A stretch of 64,000 nucleotides of DNA from Segatella copri (GCF_002224675.1 NZ_NMPZ01000001.1:62001-126000), one strand, 5' to 3'. Shown: positions 35,699-45,040, counted from the first letter of the stretch. Numbers and translations are program-made. The notes: generated from the letters alone by a model not told the origin.

Positions 35699-36371
35699 TG
35701 ACATTTTTGGTTGGTAGCCTCATTAGACGAGTTATCAAAGCAAAATGTGTTCGAATAGCAAACCTTTTCCTTGCGGTCCCAGCCCGCAAAATCTGGCGTA
35801 GACCTCTGATGGTCCGCCAACCTAAGAGCGTAGCGGTTCCGAGCACCGAGTAGGGCGGTTTTCCTCTTCTTCCCTGAGGGGAGAAGACCGAGATGAGAGG
35901 TGGAGCCTTCCTTAACGCTAAGGAAGGACGGGTAGGTTTTCGAACAAATAGCACCGAGTAGGGCGGTTACATCCCTAATCTCTATGGTAGGGATTTAGGG
36001 CTTGGGTATAGGGTAAGGACCCTCCCGCTGGGGTTTCTGTCCCCTACAAGGGGAACCGAAGGGGTCGTAAAGACTATTGAAGACAGGTGGGGCAGATATA
36101 GCACTAAGGGCGGTTACATCCCCGCTTCCTGAGGTTTCTGTCCCCTTGAAGGGGAACCGAAGGGGTCGTAAAGACTATTGAACGGAGGGATTCGAAAAGT
36201 CTCTCCTTGCAGGAGAGACGGAGAGGTAGAAAAGACTTCTTCAATGGTAAGGAAGGATGGTTGGTTTTCGAAAACAATACCGCCTTAGAAAAATCTGATG
36301 TTGATGTATGGGGAAATTTGGTAGTTTCACAGAAAACTCTTATATTTGCATTAAAAAAAGGAGATTATATT
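35699..36371 (+). repeat. repeat mosaic without genes
   Basis: 673 bases. 35773-35968 is a 196-bp block repeated at 37132-37327 with about five mismatches. A 50-bp unit (ggtttctgtcccctacaagg...ggtcgtaaagactattgaa) occurs at about 36035-36081 and 36132-36181, and again at 37345-37394. Small hairpins such as ccttccttaacgctaaggaagg are embedded. The final 100 bases before the next gene contain a TATATTTG (36340s), probably its promoter. Confidence 0.75.
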
Positions 36372-36524
36372 ATGAATATAGAAGAAAAAAAGGCAGATTT
36401 TATGCGTCGCTTCAAGGCTTCTAGGGAGCGAAAGGCTGAATACATAGCACAAATGGAAAAGCGTATGCGTGATGACTATCGCCGCAGAACCGGTAAGGAA
36501 GCAGAATCATTTTGTGTTTTGTAA
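36372..36524 (+). CDS. 50-residue basic helical protein, family also at 62008
   Basis: From the ATG at 36372: MNIEEKKADFMRRFKASRER and 30 more residues, rich in Arg/Lys/Glu, ending YRRRTGKEAESFCVL. It resembles the 55-residue product at 62008 (FM-A-KERK...EY-ERTG). Lies 2 bases upstream of the DUF6169-like gene, probably translationally coupled. Size, charge and pairing suggest an antitoxin or small regulator, but no experiment-backed family is recognised. Confidence 0.6.
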   Translation: MNIEEKKADFMRRFKASRERKAEYIAQMEKRMRDDYRRRTGKEAESFCVL

Positions 36525-36526
36525 GA

Positions 36527-37036
36527 ATGAAAAAATTAGATTTAGTCAGGATTAATAGTTGTGCACCATATGCAGTGAGAGAAGATACGCAAGAAGGTGC
36601 ATATACCTTTATCGCAGATTCAGGAGCTGAGTTTTCAATCGGCTTTATGCCTGATGATTTGATTCAATCCGATGAGTCCTACGAATTTATCATAGGTAAT
36701 CTCAATGGTGTGAAATCACCTCGTGATAAAAATGTCAAAGCTACAGTCATAGCAATTGTAGAGGAATTTTTCAATGCCAATAAGGCAACGATGTTGTTTT
36801 TATGCTCTACAAGTGACGGCAAGCAATTGATGAGAGGACGTTTGTTCAAGAATTGGTTCGATACATATAAGTATCGTAATCGATACACAATGGTGACATC
36901 TACTTTGTTAGATGAATATGGAATAGACAATGTGGCTTCTGTAATTATCAGAAACGACAATCCTAATCTTGGTAAAGTATTGGCAGAATTTGGAGAAACG
37001 ATAGAAATGTTTAGCCATAAGCCAAGTATAGGTTAA
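36527..37036 (+). CDS. DUF6169-like protein, function unknown
   Basis: 169 residues from the ATG at 36527. Beta-rich N-terminus (AYTFIADSGAEFSIGFMPDDL), then the segment KATVIAIVEEFFNANKATMLFLCSTSDGKQLMRGRLFKNWFD, and C-terminal VASVIIRNDNPNLGKVLAEF. I associate it tentatively with DUF6169 of Bacteroidetes; no catalytic motif is identified. It forms a tight two-gene unit with the small basic protein and is bracketed by the 196-bp direct repeats. Confidence 0.6.
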   Translation: MKKLDLVRINSCAPYAVREDTQEGAYTFIADSGAEFSIGFMPDDLIQSDESYEFIIGNLNGVKSPRDKNVKATVIAIVEEFFNANKATMLFLCSTSDGKQLMRGRLFKNWFDTYKYRNRYTMVTSTLLDEYGIDNVASVIIRNDNPNLGKVLAEFGETIEMFSHKPSIG

Positions 37037-37511
37037 TTAATGCATTTTTCCTCATTCGAGTGGCGACAAGCACAGAGCGATACTGCAATGAGGACCTATT
37101 CTGGCGGTCTTAATCTGCAAGCCGTCCCCCAGCGGTCCCATCCCGCAAAACTTGGCGCAGACCTCTGATGGTCCGCCAACCTAAGAGCGTAGCGGTTCCG
37201 AGCACCGAGTAGGGCGGTTTTCCTCTTCTTCCCTGAGGGGAGAAGAACGAGATGAGAGGTGGAGCCTTCCTTAACGCTAAGGAAGGACGGGTAGGTTTTC
37301 GAACAAATAGCACCGAGTAGGGCGGTTCCCTCTTCTTTCCTGAGGTTTCTATCCCCTATAAGGGGAACCGAAGCGGTCGTAAAGACCATTGAACGGAGGA
37401 ATTTGAACAGAAATATGATATTAGGTAGGCGAAGCACGATTAGTATTTTTATTAAGCTACTATCAGCTAGCCAACCTTAGTTAAATAGATAATAAAACAA
37501 ACATATAATTC
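37037..37511 (+). repeat. repeat block upstream of legB
   Basis: 475 bases. 37132-37327 is the second copy of the 196-bp block, and 37345-37394 the third copy of the 50-bp unit. The last 100 bases before legB are AT-rich and unique; I do not see a clear TAnnTTTG promoter in them. Confidence 0.75.
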
Positions 37512-38720
37512 ATGTTTAATCTTAGTAAATTCATCGGTCAGTATGTGACCCATCGTGAAAAGAGTATGTTTGCTCAGGATATTGAGGCAAACAAGGAGAA
37601 ACTTTCTGCTGAAATCAAAGGCAAGAAAGTTTGTGTAATTGGTGGAGCCGGTTCCATCGGTTCTTCATTCATCAAGGCTGTACTTCGCTTTGAGCCACAG
37701 AGCGTAGTCGTAGTTGACTTGAATGAAAACGGATTGGCTGAGTTGGTTCGTGATGTGCGAAGCACAGAAGGACTTTTTGTGCCGAATGAGTTCCGTTGCT
37801 ACACTCTCAACTTTGCAGACCCAATCTTTGAACGTATTTTCCGTGAGGAGAAGGGCTTTGACATTGTAGCCAATTTCTCAGCCCATAAGCATGTACGTTC
37901 AGAGAAAGATAAGTATAGTGTTCAGGCGCTCATCGAGAACAACGACATCAAGGCTAAGAAACTGATGGATTTGCTTTGCGTGTTCCCACCAAAGCATTTC
38001 TTCTGCGTTTCTACAGATAAGGCTGCTAACCCAGTTAATATTATGGGTGCCAGCAAGCGTATTATGGAAGACCTGGTGATGGCTTATAATGAGCACTTCA
38101 AAGTAACTACAGCTCGTTTTGCCAATGTAGCTTTCTCTAATGGTTCTTTGCCAGATGGATGGATTCATCGTTTGCAGAAGAAGCAGCCATTGGCTGCCCC
38201 TTCTGATGTAAAGCGTTATTTCGTATCTCCTGAGGAGTCTGGCCAGATTTGTATGTTGGCTTGTATCCTTGGAAATGGCGGTGAGGTGTTCTTCCCAAAG
38301 CTGGGTGAAGAGCAGATGCTTACCTTCTCATCTATCTGCGATGACTTCGTAAAGGCAGAGGGTTTCAAGAAGGTGGAGTGCAAGAATGATCCTGAGGCAA
38401 AGAAGTATGCTGCAGATATGGATTACGAGAGTGACAACTATCCTGTCGTTTACTTCAAGAGTGATACTACTGGCGAGAAAGCTTATGAGGAATTCTATGT
38501 TCCTGGTGAGAAAATCAACATGACTCGTTTCTCTGCACTCGGTGTAGTTGAGGAAACTACTCGTCGTCCAATGCCAGAGATAAATCAGTTCTTTGATGAA
38601 TTGGAAAGTATCTTTGCTGAATCAGATTTTACAAAGGCTGAAATCGTATCATCTATCAAGAAGTTTATACCTAACTTCGAGCATGAGGAAAAAGGTAAGA
38701 ACTTGGATCAAAAAATGTAA
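37512..38720 (+). CDS. legB: nucleotide-sugar 4,6-dehydratase, LegB type
   Basis: 402 residues, a soluble extended SDR: GGAGSIGSS near residue 44, FSAHKHVRSEKD, and STDKAANPVNIMGASKR near 166 with the Met substitution typical of 4,6-dehydratases of the CapD/PseB/LegB group. In legionaminic acid synthesis LegB converts GDP-GlcNAc to the 4-keto-6-deoxy intermediate. The call as LegB rather than PseB rests on the company of legC, legI, legG, legF and a PtmE-type guanylyltransferase downstream. Confidence 0.8.
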   Translation: MFNLSKFIGQYVTHREKSMFAQDIEANKEKLSAEIKGKKVCVIGGAGSIGSSFIKAVLRFEPQSVVVVDLNENGLAELVRDVRSTEGLFVPNEFRCYTLNFADPIFERIFREEKGFDIVANFSAHKHVRSEKDKYSVQALIENNDIKAKKLMDLLCVFPPKHFFCVSTDKAANPVNIMGASKRIMEDLVMAYNEHFKVTTARFANVAFSNGSLPDGWIHRLQKKQPLAAPSDVKRYFVSPEESGQICMLACILGNGGEVFFPKLGEEQMLTFSSICDDFVKAEGFKKVECKNDPEAKKYAADMDYESDNYPVVYFKSDTTGEKAYEEFYVPGEKINMTRFSALGVVEETTRRPMPEINQFFDELESIFAESDFTKAEIVSSIKKFIPNFEHEEKGKNLDQKM

Positions 38721-39012
38721 AACCTGTCTATAAATGGTCGCAGACATTAAACTCATGACCTATTAAAAAAATTTATTTTTATATGAAAATAAAAATAAAG
38801 AGACTCCTCTAGAAACTCACCACCTGCGGGTCTAGAGTGTAGTCTTTAATCAATGCAGGTGTATGGTTGTATAATAGTATAATTGCAACAAAGTGGATAT
38901 GGAGTAATTTGGTTGAAATATACCAATGGTGTAAACCATACATTGAAGCAATGTTTAATTATATCTAAGCAACTGGGTGGGTTGGCGGGATTTTTTATTT
39001 AAATATAAAGTT
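38721..39012 (+). other. 292-base structured gap inside the leg operon
   Basis: No gene. Contains an AT hairpin (about 38772-38800), a stem CTCTAGA/TCTAGAG (38807-38837), and CACCTGC (38821-38827), which can instead pair with GCAGGTG (38855-38861), giving mutually exclusive structures. The rest is AT-rich and featureless. No full promoter consensus found, although gtaatttgg near 38910 is one base short of TAnnTTTG. Confidence 0.5.
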
Positions 39013-40227
39013 ATGGCAGATTTTAAGAAAACAATAGACTTTATTAAGTCAGTTTATGGCAACCAGGAGTTTACTCCATTGGCAGTCCCTGTTTTTGCAG
39101 GTAATGAAAAGAAATACCTCAACGAGTGTATCGATACAACCTTCGTTTCATCCGTAGGTAAGTTTGTAGATCGCTTTGAGGAGGATATGGCAAAATACAC
39201 AGGTGCCAAGAAGGCTGTGGTATGTGTAAGTGGTACCAATGCCCTTCACATGAGCTTGTTGCTCGTAGGTGTAAAGCAAGATGATGAAGTATTGACTCAG
39301 GCTCTTACTTTTATTGCAACCTGCAATGCATTGAGCTATATTGGTGCTCATGCGGTATTCATCGATGTGGATCGTTCAACAATGGGTCTTTCTCCTGATT
39401 CTTTGAAGGCATGGCTTGAGAAGAATGCAGAGGTTCGCAAGAACGCTCGCAAGGGAGAACTTCCAGAAAGCAAGGATTTTGCTTTCGAAGAGGACGACTT
39501 GGCTTGCTATAACAAAAATACCGGTCGTCGTGTCAAGGCATGCGTTCCTATGCACTCATTCGGTCATCCTGTCCGCATTGATGAGATTGCAGCTATCTGT
39601 AAAGAGTGGCATATCGAACTTGTAGAGGATGCGGCAGAGAGTATTGGTTCTACATTCAAGGGACAGCATACAGGTACATTTGGTAAGATTGGTGCGATTA
39701 GCTTCAATGGTAACAAGACCATCACTACTGGTGGCGGCGGTATGATGCTCTTCAATGATGAGGAGTTGGGAGCATACGCAAAGCATATCACCACACAAGC
39801 GAAGATTCCACATCGTTGGGAGTTCCGTCACGACCATGTAGGTTACAACTATCGTATGCCAAATATCAATGCTGCTATGGGATGCGCCCAGTTGGAGAAC
39901 ATTGACAAGTTTGTAGCAAGCAAGCGTAAGGTTGCTGCTGAATATGAGGAGTACTTCAAGAATGTACCAGATATCGAGTTCTTCGTAGATTCTCCAAATA
40001 CTGTTTCCAACTATTGGCTCAATGCTGTTATCTTGAAGGATAAGGAGGCACAGATTGATTTCCTTACCCAGACCAATGACAATGGAGTGATGACTCGCCC
40101 AATCTGGGAGTTGATGAATCGCTTGCCGATGTTTGAGAATTGTGAGAACGATGGCTTGGAGAATACTATCTGGTTTGCTGATAGAGTAGTTAATATTCCA
40201 AGTTCTGTTCGTTGCAAAGATTTATAA
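39013..40227 (+). CDS. legC: LegC-type PLP aminotransferase
   Basis: 404 residues from the ATG at 39013. DegT/DnrJ/EryC1 fold with FDKFVDRFEEDMAKYTGAKKAV-type N-terminus, VEDAAESIGSTFKGQHTGTFGKIGAISFNGNKTITTGGGG, Lys 235 being the pyridoxal lysine, and the NIPSSVR end typical of LegC. It transfers an amino group to C4 of the 4-keto-6-deoxy sugar. The gene is intact up to its usual C-terminus although the next two genes are foreign to the pathway. Confidence 0.85.
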   Translation: MADFKKTIDFIKSVYGNQEFTPLAVPVFAGNEKKYLNECIDTTFVSSVGKFVDRFEEDMAKYTGAKKAVVCVSGTNALHMSLLLVGVKQDDEVLTQALTFIATCNALSYIGAHAVFIDVDRSTMGLSPDSLKAWLEKNAEVRKNARKGELPESKDFAFEEDDLACYNKNTGRRVKACVPMHSFGHPVRIDEIAAICKEWHIELVEDAAESIGSTFKGQHTGTFGKIGAISFNGNKTITTGGGGMMLFNDEELGAYAKHITTQAKIPHRWEFRHDHVGYNYRMPNINAAMGCAQLENIDKFVASKRKVAAEYEEYFKNVPDIEFFVDSPNTVSNYWLNAVILKDKEAQIDFLTQTNDNGVMTRPIWELMNRLPMFENCENDGLENTIWFADRVVNIPSSVRCKDL

Positions 40228-40229
40228 AA

Positions 40230-41480
40230 ATGAATGCTTTATTAAGATTTACAATTGAAAACTTCCGTTCTTTTGCAGAGCGGAAATCTCTAGTTTTAAG
40301 CCATACGTCATTAGACGAGAGTTGCTCCTCGCAACCTTTTTTGAGGGTTTGTGCTTTGTATGGTGCTAATTCTAGTGGTAAAAGTAATTTGGTTAATGCC
40401 TTAGCAAGGATGAGATATATCATTCTGAATTCAGTCAAGGTTAATGATGGTGAAGATTTGGAATATGAACCATTTTTGCTAAGTGATAAGAAAAATGAGC
40501 CGACGCTTTATGAATTAGAATTTGTTTTGTCAGACAAACATTATAGATATGGTTTTACGAACGATTCTAAAAGGATAGTGCAAGAATGGCTATATTGCAT
40601 TAATCCTAACAGTTTAGAAATCCCTCTTTTTATTCGTGATCAAGAAGGTATTGGTGTAAGTGAGAAGGATTTCCCTGAAGGAGTTGATATGGAAGAGAGA
40701 ACAAATGATAATCGTCTTTTCTTATCTCTTGTTGCTCAGTTAGGTGGCTCTTTGTCTAAAAAGATTATTAGTTTTTTCTCTAAGTCTATCAATATCCTTT
40801 CTGGACTAGAAACTGATGATTATCTGACGTTTTCTGCTCGAATGCTTAAGGAGGAAAAAAACGTTGCAACATTGATGAAGAATTTCTTTAAAAGAGTACA
40901 ATTGGGCTTTTCTGACGTAACTGCACGTACACAAGACTTTGACGTTCAATCGCTTCCTGATGATATGCCTGAAGAATTAAAGAAATTACTTGTTTCAAAT
41001 TTAACAGGAAAGAAAAGAGTTTCCATATTATCCGTTCATGGCTGTTATGATTCTGAAGGCAATCTTATGGAAAATAGAGCTTTCCCTTTTGATGAGATGG
41101 AGTCTGATGGTACCAAAAAACTGTTTGAAATTTCAGGTCCAATCTTTGATACTTTATTAGAAGGGAAAATTCTGTTTGTTGATGAACTTGATGCAAAAAT
41201 GCATCCTCTCTTATCTCGAGAATTAGTTAGATTGTTTACTGACGAATCTATTAATACAGAGGGGGCTCAGTTAATATTTACAACTCATGATACTAATCTT
41301 CTTTCATCTAATCTTCTAACGAGTAATGAAGTCTGGTTTACCGAAAAAGATCAGCAGGAACGTTCTGATCTTTATTGCTTGAATGATATTAGGTACTTGG
41401 ATGGAAGCAGGATGGAAGAGACTGAATTGATGGAACATAATTACATTCAGGGGCGTTATGGTGCAATACCATATTTGTAG
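40230..41480 (+). CDS. RloA-like AAA/ABC-type ATPase, probable defence protein
   Basis: 416 residues from the ATG at 40230, two bases after legC. LRFTIENFRSFAERKSLVL start, Walker A GANSSGKSNL near residue 45, Walker B ILFVDELDAKMHPLL near 313 and FTTHDTNLLSS after it: the OLD/RecF-like AAA_15/AAA_21 ATPase layout of RloA. Forms a pair with the RloB-like gene 11 bases downstream. Such pairs are linked to restriction loci and to abortive-infection systems of the AbiL kind. Lower GC than legC and legH on each side indicates horizontal acquisition. Confidence 0.8.
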   Translation: MNALLRFTIENFRSFAERKSLVLSHTSLDESCSSQPFLRVCALYGANSSGKSNLVNALARMRYIILNSVKVNDGEDLEYEPFLLSDKKNEPTLYELEFVLSDKHYRYGFTNDSKRIVQEWLYCINPNSLEIPLFIRDQEGIGVSEKDFPEGVDMEERTNDNRLFLSLVAQLGGSLSKKIISFFSKSINILSGLETDDYLTFSARMLKEEKNVATLMKNFFKRVQLGFSDVTARTQDFDVQSLPDDMPEELKKLLVSNLTGKKRVSILSVHGCYDSEGNLMENRAFPFDEMESDGTKKLFEISGPIFDTLLEGKILFVDELDAKMHPLLSRELVRLFTDESINTEGAQLIFTTHDTNLLSSNLLTSNEVWFTEKDQQERSDLYCLNDIRYLDGSRMEETELMEHNYIQGRYGAIPYL

Positions 41481-41491
41481 AAATATGTGAT

Positions 41492-42232
41492 ATGGCGAAG
41501 AAAAAGAATATAACAGAAATGAAATGTCCTTCTGTTTTCAATCAAAATGAAGGTCAAACAAATGCGCATAAAATAAAGTGTCGAGTGCTCATAGTTTGTG
41601 AAGGATTAAAAACAGAACCAAATTATTTTAAATCGTTTCATATGATGGAAAATAGTGGTGGTTTAGTTTTTGAAATAACTAATGCGGGTGGTGGTATTAA
41701 TACTATTCAAGTTGTTCAAAAGGCGATAGAATTGCGTGATAAAGCTATTGGTGATAAAAAGCCATACGATATTACTTGGGCTGTGTTTGATAGAGACAGT
41801 TTTGATGCTGCTGATTTTGATAATGCTATACATATGGCAGATTCAAATGACATACGTTGTGCTTGGAGTAATGAGGCTTTTGAATTGTGGTATATTTATC
41901 ATTTTGAAAACAGAATAACGCCAATGTCTCGTAAGGAATATGCGCATAAGATAACAACTTTAGTTCGAGAAAAACAGAAATTAATAACAGGTAAAAAGTC
42001 TACTTTCGTTTATAAAAAAAATGATCCGGAAATGCGATCAATTTTGCTTGGTTGTGGCTGTAACGAACAACGAGCTATTGGTTGGGCAAAGAAACAAAGT
42101 GAAACTTTTAGTAATAATTCTTTTCACTTGCATAATCCTTGTACAAAGGTATATGAACTGGTAAGTCTTCTACGTGGAGAGGATGCCGATTTTAATGAAT
42201 TTATTAAAAGTAAAATGACGGGTAAGAAATAG
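41492..42232 (+). CDS. RloB-like TOPRIM-fold protein, probable defence effector
   Basis: 246 residues. RVLIVCEGLKTEPNYFKSF near residue 33 (the TOPRIM-like Glu), WAVFDRDSF near 97 (acidic metal site), and SNEAFELWYIYHFE match the RloB family. The C-terminus is basic. Presumed nuclease partner of the RloA-like ATPase. Its stop is only 6 bases before legH, so the pair is likely expressed from the leg operon. Confidence 0.8.
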   Translation: MAKKKNITEMKCPSVFNQNEGQTNAHKIKCRVLIVCEGLKTEPNYFKSFHMMENSGGLVFEITNAGGGINTIQVVQKAIELRDKAIGDKKPYDITWAVFDRDSFDAADFDNAIHMADSNDIRCAWSNEAFELWYIYHFENRITPMSRKEYAHKITTLVREKQKLITGKKSTFVYKKNDPEMRSILLGCGCNEQRAIGWAKKQSETFSNNSFHLHNPCTKVYELVSLLRGEDADFNEFIKSKMTGKK

Positions 42233-42238
42233 TGAATA

Positions 42239-42880
42239 ATGAAACGTCCATTAATTCTAATCGGAGGCGGTGGTCATTGCAAGTCTGTAATAGAAGTCGC
42301 AGAGAGTGCAGGCTACGAAATCAAGGGAATCCTTGATATGCCAGATGAAGTTGGCAAGGAGGTTCTACCTGGTCATAAGGTAATAGGAACCGATGATGAG
42401 ATTCCTCAATATGTTGAGGAGTGTGATTTCGTTATAACTGTTGGCTTCATCAAAAATCCAGCCCTCCGAATCAAATTATATAATAAGGTGAAGGCGGCTG
42501 GAGGCAGATTGGCAACAATCATAGCCTCTACCGCTCATGTTAGTAAATATGCAGAACTAGGCGAAGGTACAGTCATTATGCATCAGGCATTCGTTAATGC
42601 TGGTGCAAAGATAGGTGATAATTGCATAATCAATACTTTCGTTAATATAGAACATGATGCAGAAGTGGGTAATCAATGCCATATCTCAACAGGAACTATG
42701 GTGAATGGTGAATGTAAGATTGGAGAGAATTGTTTTATCGGATCTCAATCCGTTTGTGCCAACTGTATCGAAATCGCTTCTGATATTATCGTGGGAGCTG
42801 GTTCTGTAGTTCGTAAGTCTATACGTGTGAAGGGAATTTATGCAGGAAATCCTGCTATCCTTAAAATTAAAGCAAAATAG
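42239..42880 (+). CDS. legH: sugar O/N-acetyltransferase, NeuD/PglD/LegH type
   Basis: 213 residues: an N-terminal Rossmann-like domain (PLILIGGGGHCKSVIEVAESAGYEIKGILD), then left-handed beta-helix hexapeptide repeats (GEGTVIMHQAFVNAGAKIGDNCIINT) with the catalytic His in NIEHDAEVG. In the legionaminic pathway it acetylates the 4-amino group. PglD, NeuD and LegH are close relatives; the leg neighbours favour LegH. Confidence 0.8.
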   Translation: MKRPLILIGGGGHCKSVIEVAESAGYEIKGILDMPDEVGKEVLPGHKVIGTDDEIPQYVEECDFVITVGFIKNPALRIKLYNKVKAAGGRLATIIASTAHVSKYAELGEGTVIMHQAFVNAGAKIGDNCIINTFVNIEHDAEVGNQCHISTGTMVNGECKIGENCFIGSQSVCANCIEIASDIIVGAGSVVRKSIRVKGIYAGNPAILKIKAK

Positions 42881-42881
42881 C

Positions 42882-43892
42882 ATGAGCAACCATACATTAA
42901 TAATTGCAGAAGCTGGTGTCAACCATAATGGTTCCTTGGATATAGCCAAGCAACTTATAGATGCAGCTGTTGATGCAGGAGTTGATATTATCAAGTTTCA
43001 AACCTTCAAGGCAGATAAACTTGTATCAAAAGATGCCAAGAAAGCTGAATATCAGAAGAAGAATATAGGTGATGGAGATGATTCTCAGTATCAGATGCTC
43101 AAGAAATTAGAACTGTCTGATGCTGATCATCAAGAACTTGTTGCCTATTGTCATCAGAAAGGTATCCGTTTTTGGTCAACTGCTTTTGATTTGGAAAGTA
43201 TCGATTTCTTGCATTCTCTTGGTTTGGGACTTTGGAAAATTCCTTCTGGCGAAATTACTAACTATCCATTCATCAAGAAGATTGCTCTTCTTCATGAGCC
43301 GGTCATCATGTCTACCGGAATGTGCGATGAAGAAGATATCAGGAATGCGATGGAAGTATTGTTGAAGAATGGTTTGACAAAAGAGCAAATTACAATCTTG
43401 CATTGTAATACCCAATATCCTACACCTATGAAGGATGTCAATTTGAAGGCTATGCTTACTATCAAACAGGATTTTGGAACAGTAGTAGGTTATTCTGACC
43501 ATACCCAAGGAATAGAAGTTCCTATTGCTGCAGTAGCTCTTGGCGCACAGGTCATTGAAAAGCATTTCACTCTTGATAGAAATATGGTTGGTCCTGATCA
43601 CAAAGCCTCTTTGGAGCCGCAAGAACTTAAGGCTATGGTTCACGCGATCCGTAATATAGAGCAGGCTCTGGGAACCGGTATAAAACAGGTTTCAGATTCA
43701 GAACGTGCCAACATAGCTGTAGCTCGCAAGAGTATTGTGGCAAGTACCTTTATAAAAAAAGGTGAAACATTATCCGATGATAACTTAGCAGTTAAGCGTC
43801 CTGGCACTGGTATTACACCTATGCGTTGGGAAGAAATTGTAGGTACAAAGGCTATTAAAGATTATCAACCAGACGAACAAATACAATTATGA
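42882..43892 (+). CDS. legI: nonulosonic acid synthase (NeuB/LegI)
   Basis: 336 residues from the ATG at 42882, one base after the legH stop. NeuB fold: LIIAEAGVNHNGSLDIAKQLIDAA, FQTFKADKL, LHCNTQYPTPMKDVNL, YSDHTQGIEVPIAAVALGAQVIEKHFT, and a C-terminal SAF antifreeze-like domain (ARKSIVASTFIKKGETL). Condenses a 6-carbon amino sugar with phosphoenolpyruvate to the nine-carbon acid. Overlaps legG by ATGA. Confidence 0.9.
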   Translation: MSNHTLIIAEAGVNHNGSLDIAKQLIDAAVDAGVDIIKFQTFKADKLVSKDAKKAEYQKKNIGDGDDSQYQMLKKLELSDADHQELVAYCHQKGIRFWSTAFDLESIDFLHSLGLGLWKIPSGEITNYPFIKKIALLHEPVIMSTGMCDEEDIRNAMEVLLKNGLTKEQITILHCNTQYPTPMKDVNLKAMLTIKQDFGTVVGYSDHTQGIEVPIAAVALGAQVIEKHFTLDRNMVGPDHKASLEPQELKAMVHAIRNIEQALGTGIKQVSDSERANIAVARKSIVASTFIKKGETLSDDNLAVKRPGTGITPMRWEEIVGTKAIKDYQPDEQIQL

Positions 43893-45040
43893 GAAAGATT
43901 TGTTTTGTAACTGGCACTCGTGCTGAATATGGCTTGTTGAGTAGATTGATGAGATTAGTCAAAGAGGATAAAGATTTACAGCTCCAAGTCATTGCCACCA
44001 ATATGCACCTGATGCCTGAATATGGAGAAACCTATAAAGAGATAGAGAAAGATGGTTTCACTATAGATAAAAAGGTCTATATGCATAAACCATCTGATGA
44101 TGCCCATGGAATTATTTCATCAATGGCAGAAGAGATGCAAGGTATGAATGATGCCTTGTCAGAGCTGAAACCTGATATTCTCGTACTCTTAGGTGATAGA
44201 TATGAGATTCTTGTTGCTGCTCAGGTAGCGTTGATTCATCGTGTTCCTATTGCTCATATTCATGGTGGAGAAGTTACTGAAGGTGCATTCGATGATGCCA
44301 TCCGTCATTCAGTGACAAAGATGTCATCTTTACATTTTACTTCTTGTGAAGAATATCGCCATCGAGTTATTCAGATGGGTGAACAACCATCTAGAGTTTT
44401 TGATGTAGGTTCTTTAGGGGTAGAAAACATCAAGGCTGTTCCTTTGATGACGAAAGATGAACTTGAAACATCCTTGGATTTCAAGGTAGATACACAAACA
44501 ATTCTTGTTACTTATCATCCTGTTACCCTTGGTGGTGATCCAGCTAAAGACATTCATGAGTTTTTGGATGCATTAGACCAGTTCAAAGATCTGAAAGTAA
44601 TCTTCACTATGCCAAACTCTGATACAGGAAGGGATGCTATAGCTTTGGCTGTGGAGAATTATGTGGAGAAGCATTCTAATAGTGCAAAGGCTTATACATC
44701 ATTGGGGTTAAAGCGTTATCTTTCAACCCTTCAGTTTGTAAAGGCTGCTGTTGGCAACTCCTCCAGTGGAATCATTGAAGTTCCTTCATTTGGTATTCCA
44801 ACCTTAAATATTGGAGATAGACAAAAGGGAAGACTTGCCTCTAAGAGTGTTGTTAATTGTGGTACTTCAAAGGATGAGGTAATAGATGGCCTTAAGCTTT
44901 GTTTATCTGAAGAGATGCAAAAGGCAGCAAAGACTTATGAAAATCCGTATGCCAAACCAGATACAGCTAACTTGATATATCAAGAACTCAAAAATGTTGA
45001 GTTGGCAGGTTTGAATTTGAAAACTTTTTATGACTTATAA
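43889..45040 (+). CDS. legG: hydrolysing NDP-sugar 2-epimerase (NeuC/LegG)
   Basis: 383 residues. KICFVTGTRAEYGLLSRLMRLVKED is the NeuC/LegG signature; HIHGGEVTEGAFDDAIRHSVTKMS carries the active-site residues, and GNSSSGIIEVPSFGIPTLNIGDRQKGR the nucleotide site. It removes the nucleotide and inverts C2 to give the substrate of LegI. Unlike the WecB-like protein at 18168, its catalytic motifs are intact. Confidence 0.88.
   Translation: MRKICFVTGTRAEYGLLSRLMRLVKEDKDLQLQVIATNMHLMPEYGETYKEIEKDGFTIDKKVYMHKPSDDAHGIISSMAEEMQGMNDALSELKPDILVLLGDRYEILVAAQVALIHRVPIAHIHGGEVTEGAFDDAIRHSVTKMSSLHFTSCEEYRHRVIQMGEQPSRVFDVGSLGVENIKAVPLMTKDELETSLDFKVDTQTILVTYHPVTLGGDPAKDIHEFLDALDQFKDLKVIFTMPNSDTGRDAIALAVENYVEKHSNSAKAYTSLGLKRYLSTLQFVKAAVGNSSSGIIEVPSFGIPTLNIGDRQKGRLASKSVVNCGTSKDEVIDGLKLCLSEEMQKAAKTYENPYAKPDTANLIYQELKNVELAGLNLKTFYDL

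Noticed and set aside
35676..35954. Similar minus-strand open frames in the repeat blocks at 35.7-36.0 and 37.1-37.4 kb
   Set aside because: They are open only because the 196-bp repeat itself is open; the stretches outside the repeat differ, and there is no start context or known domain.
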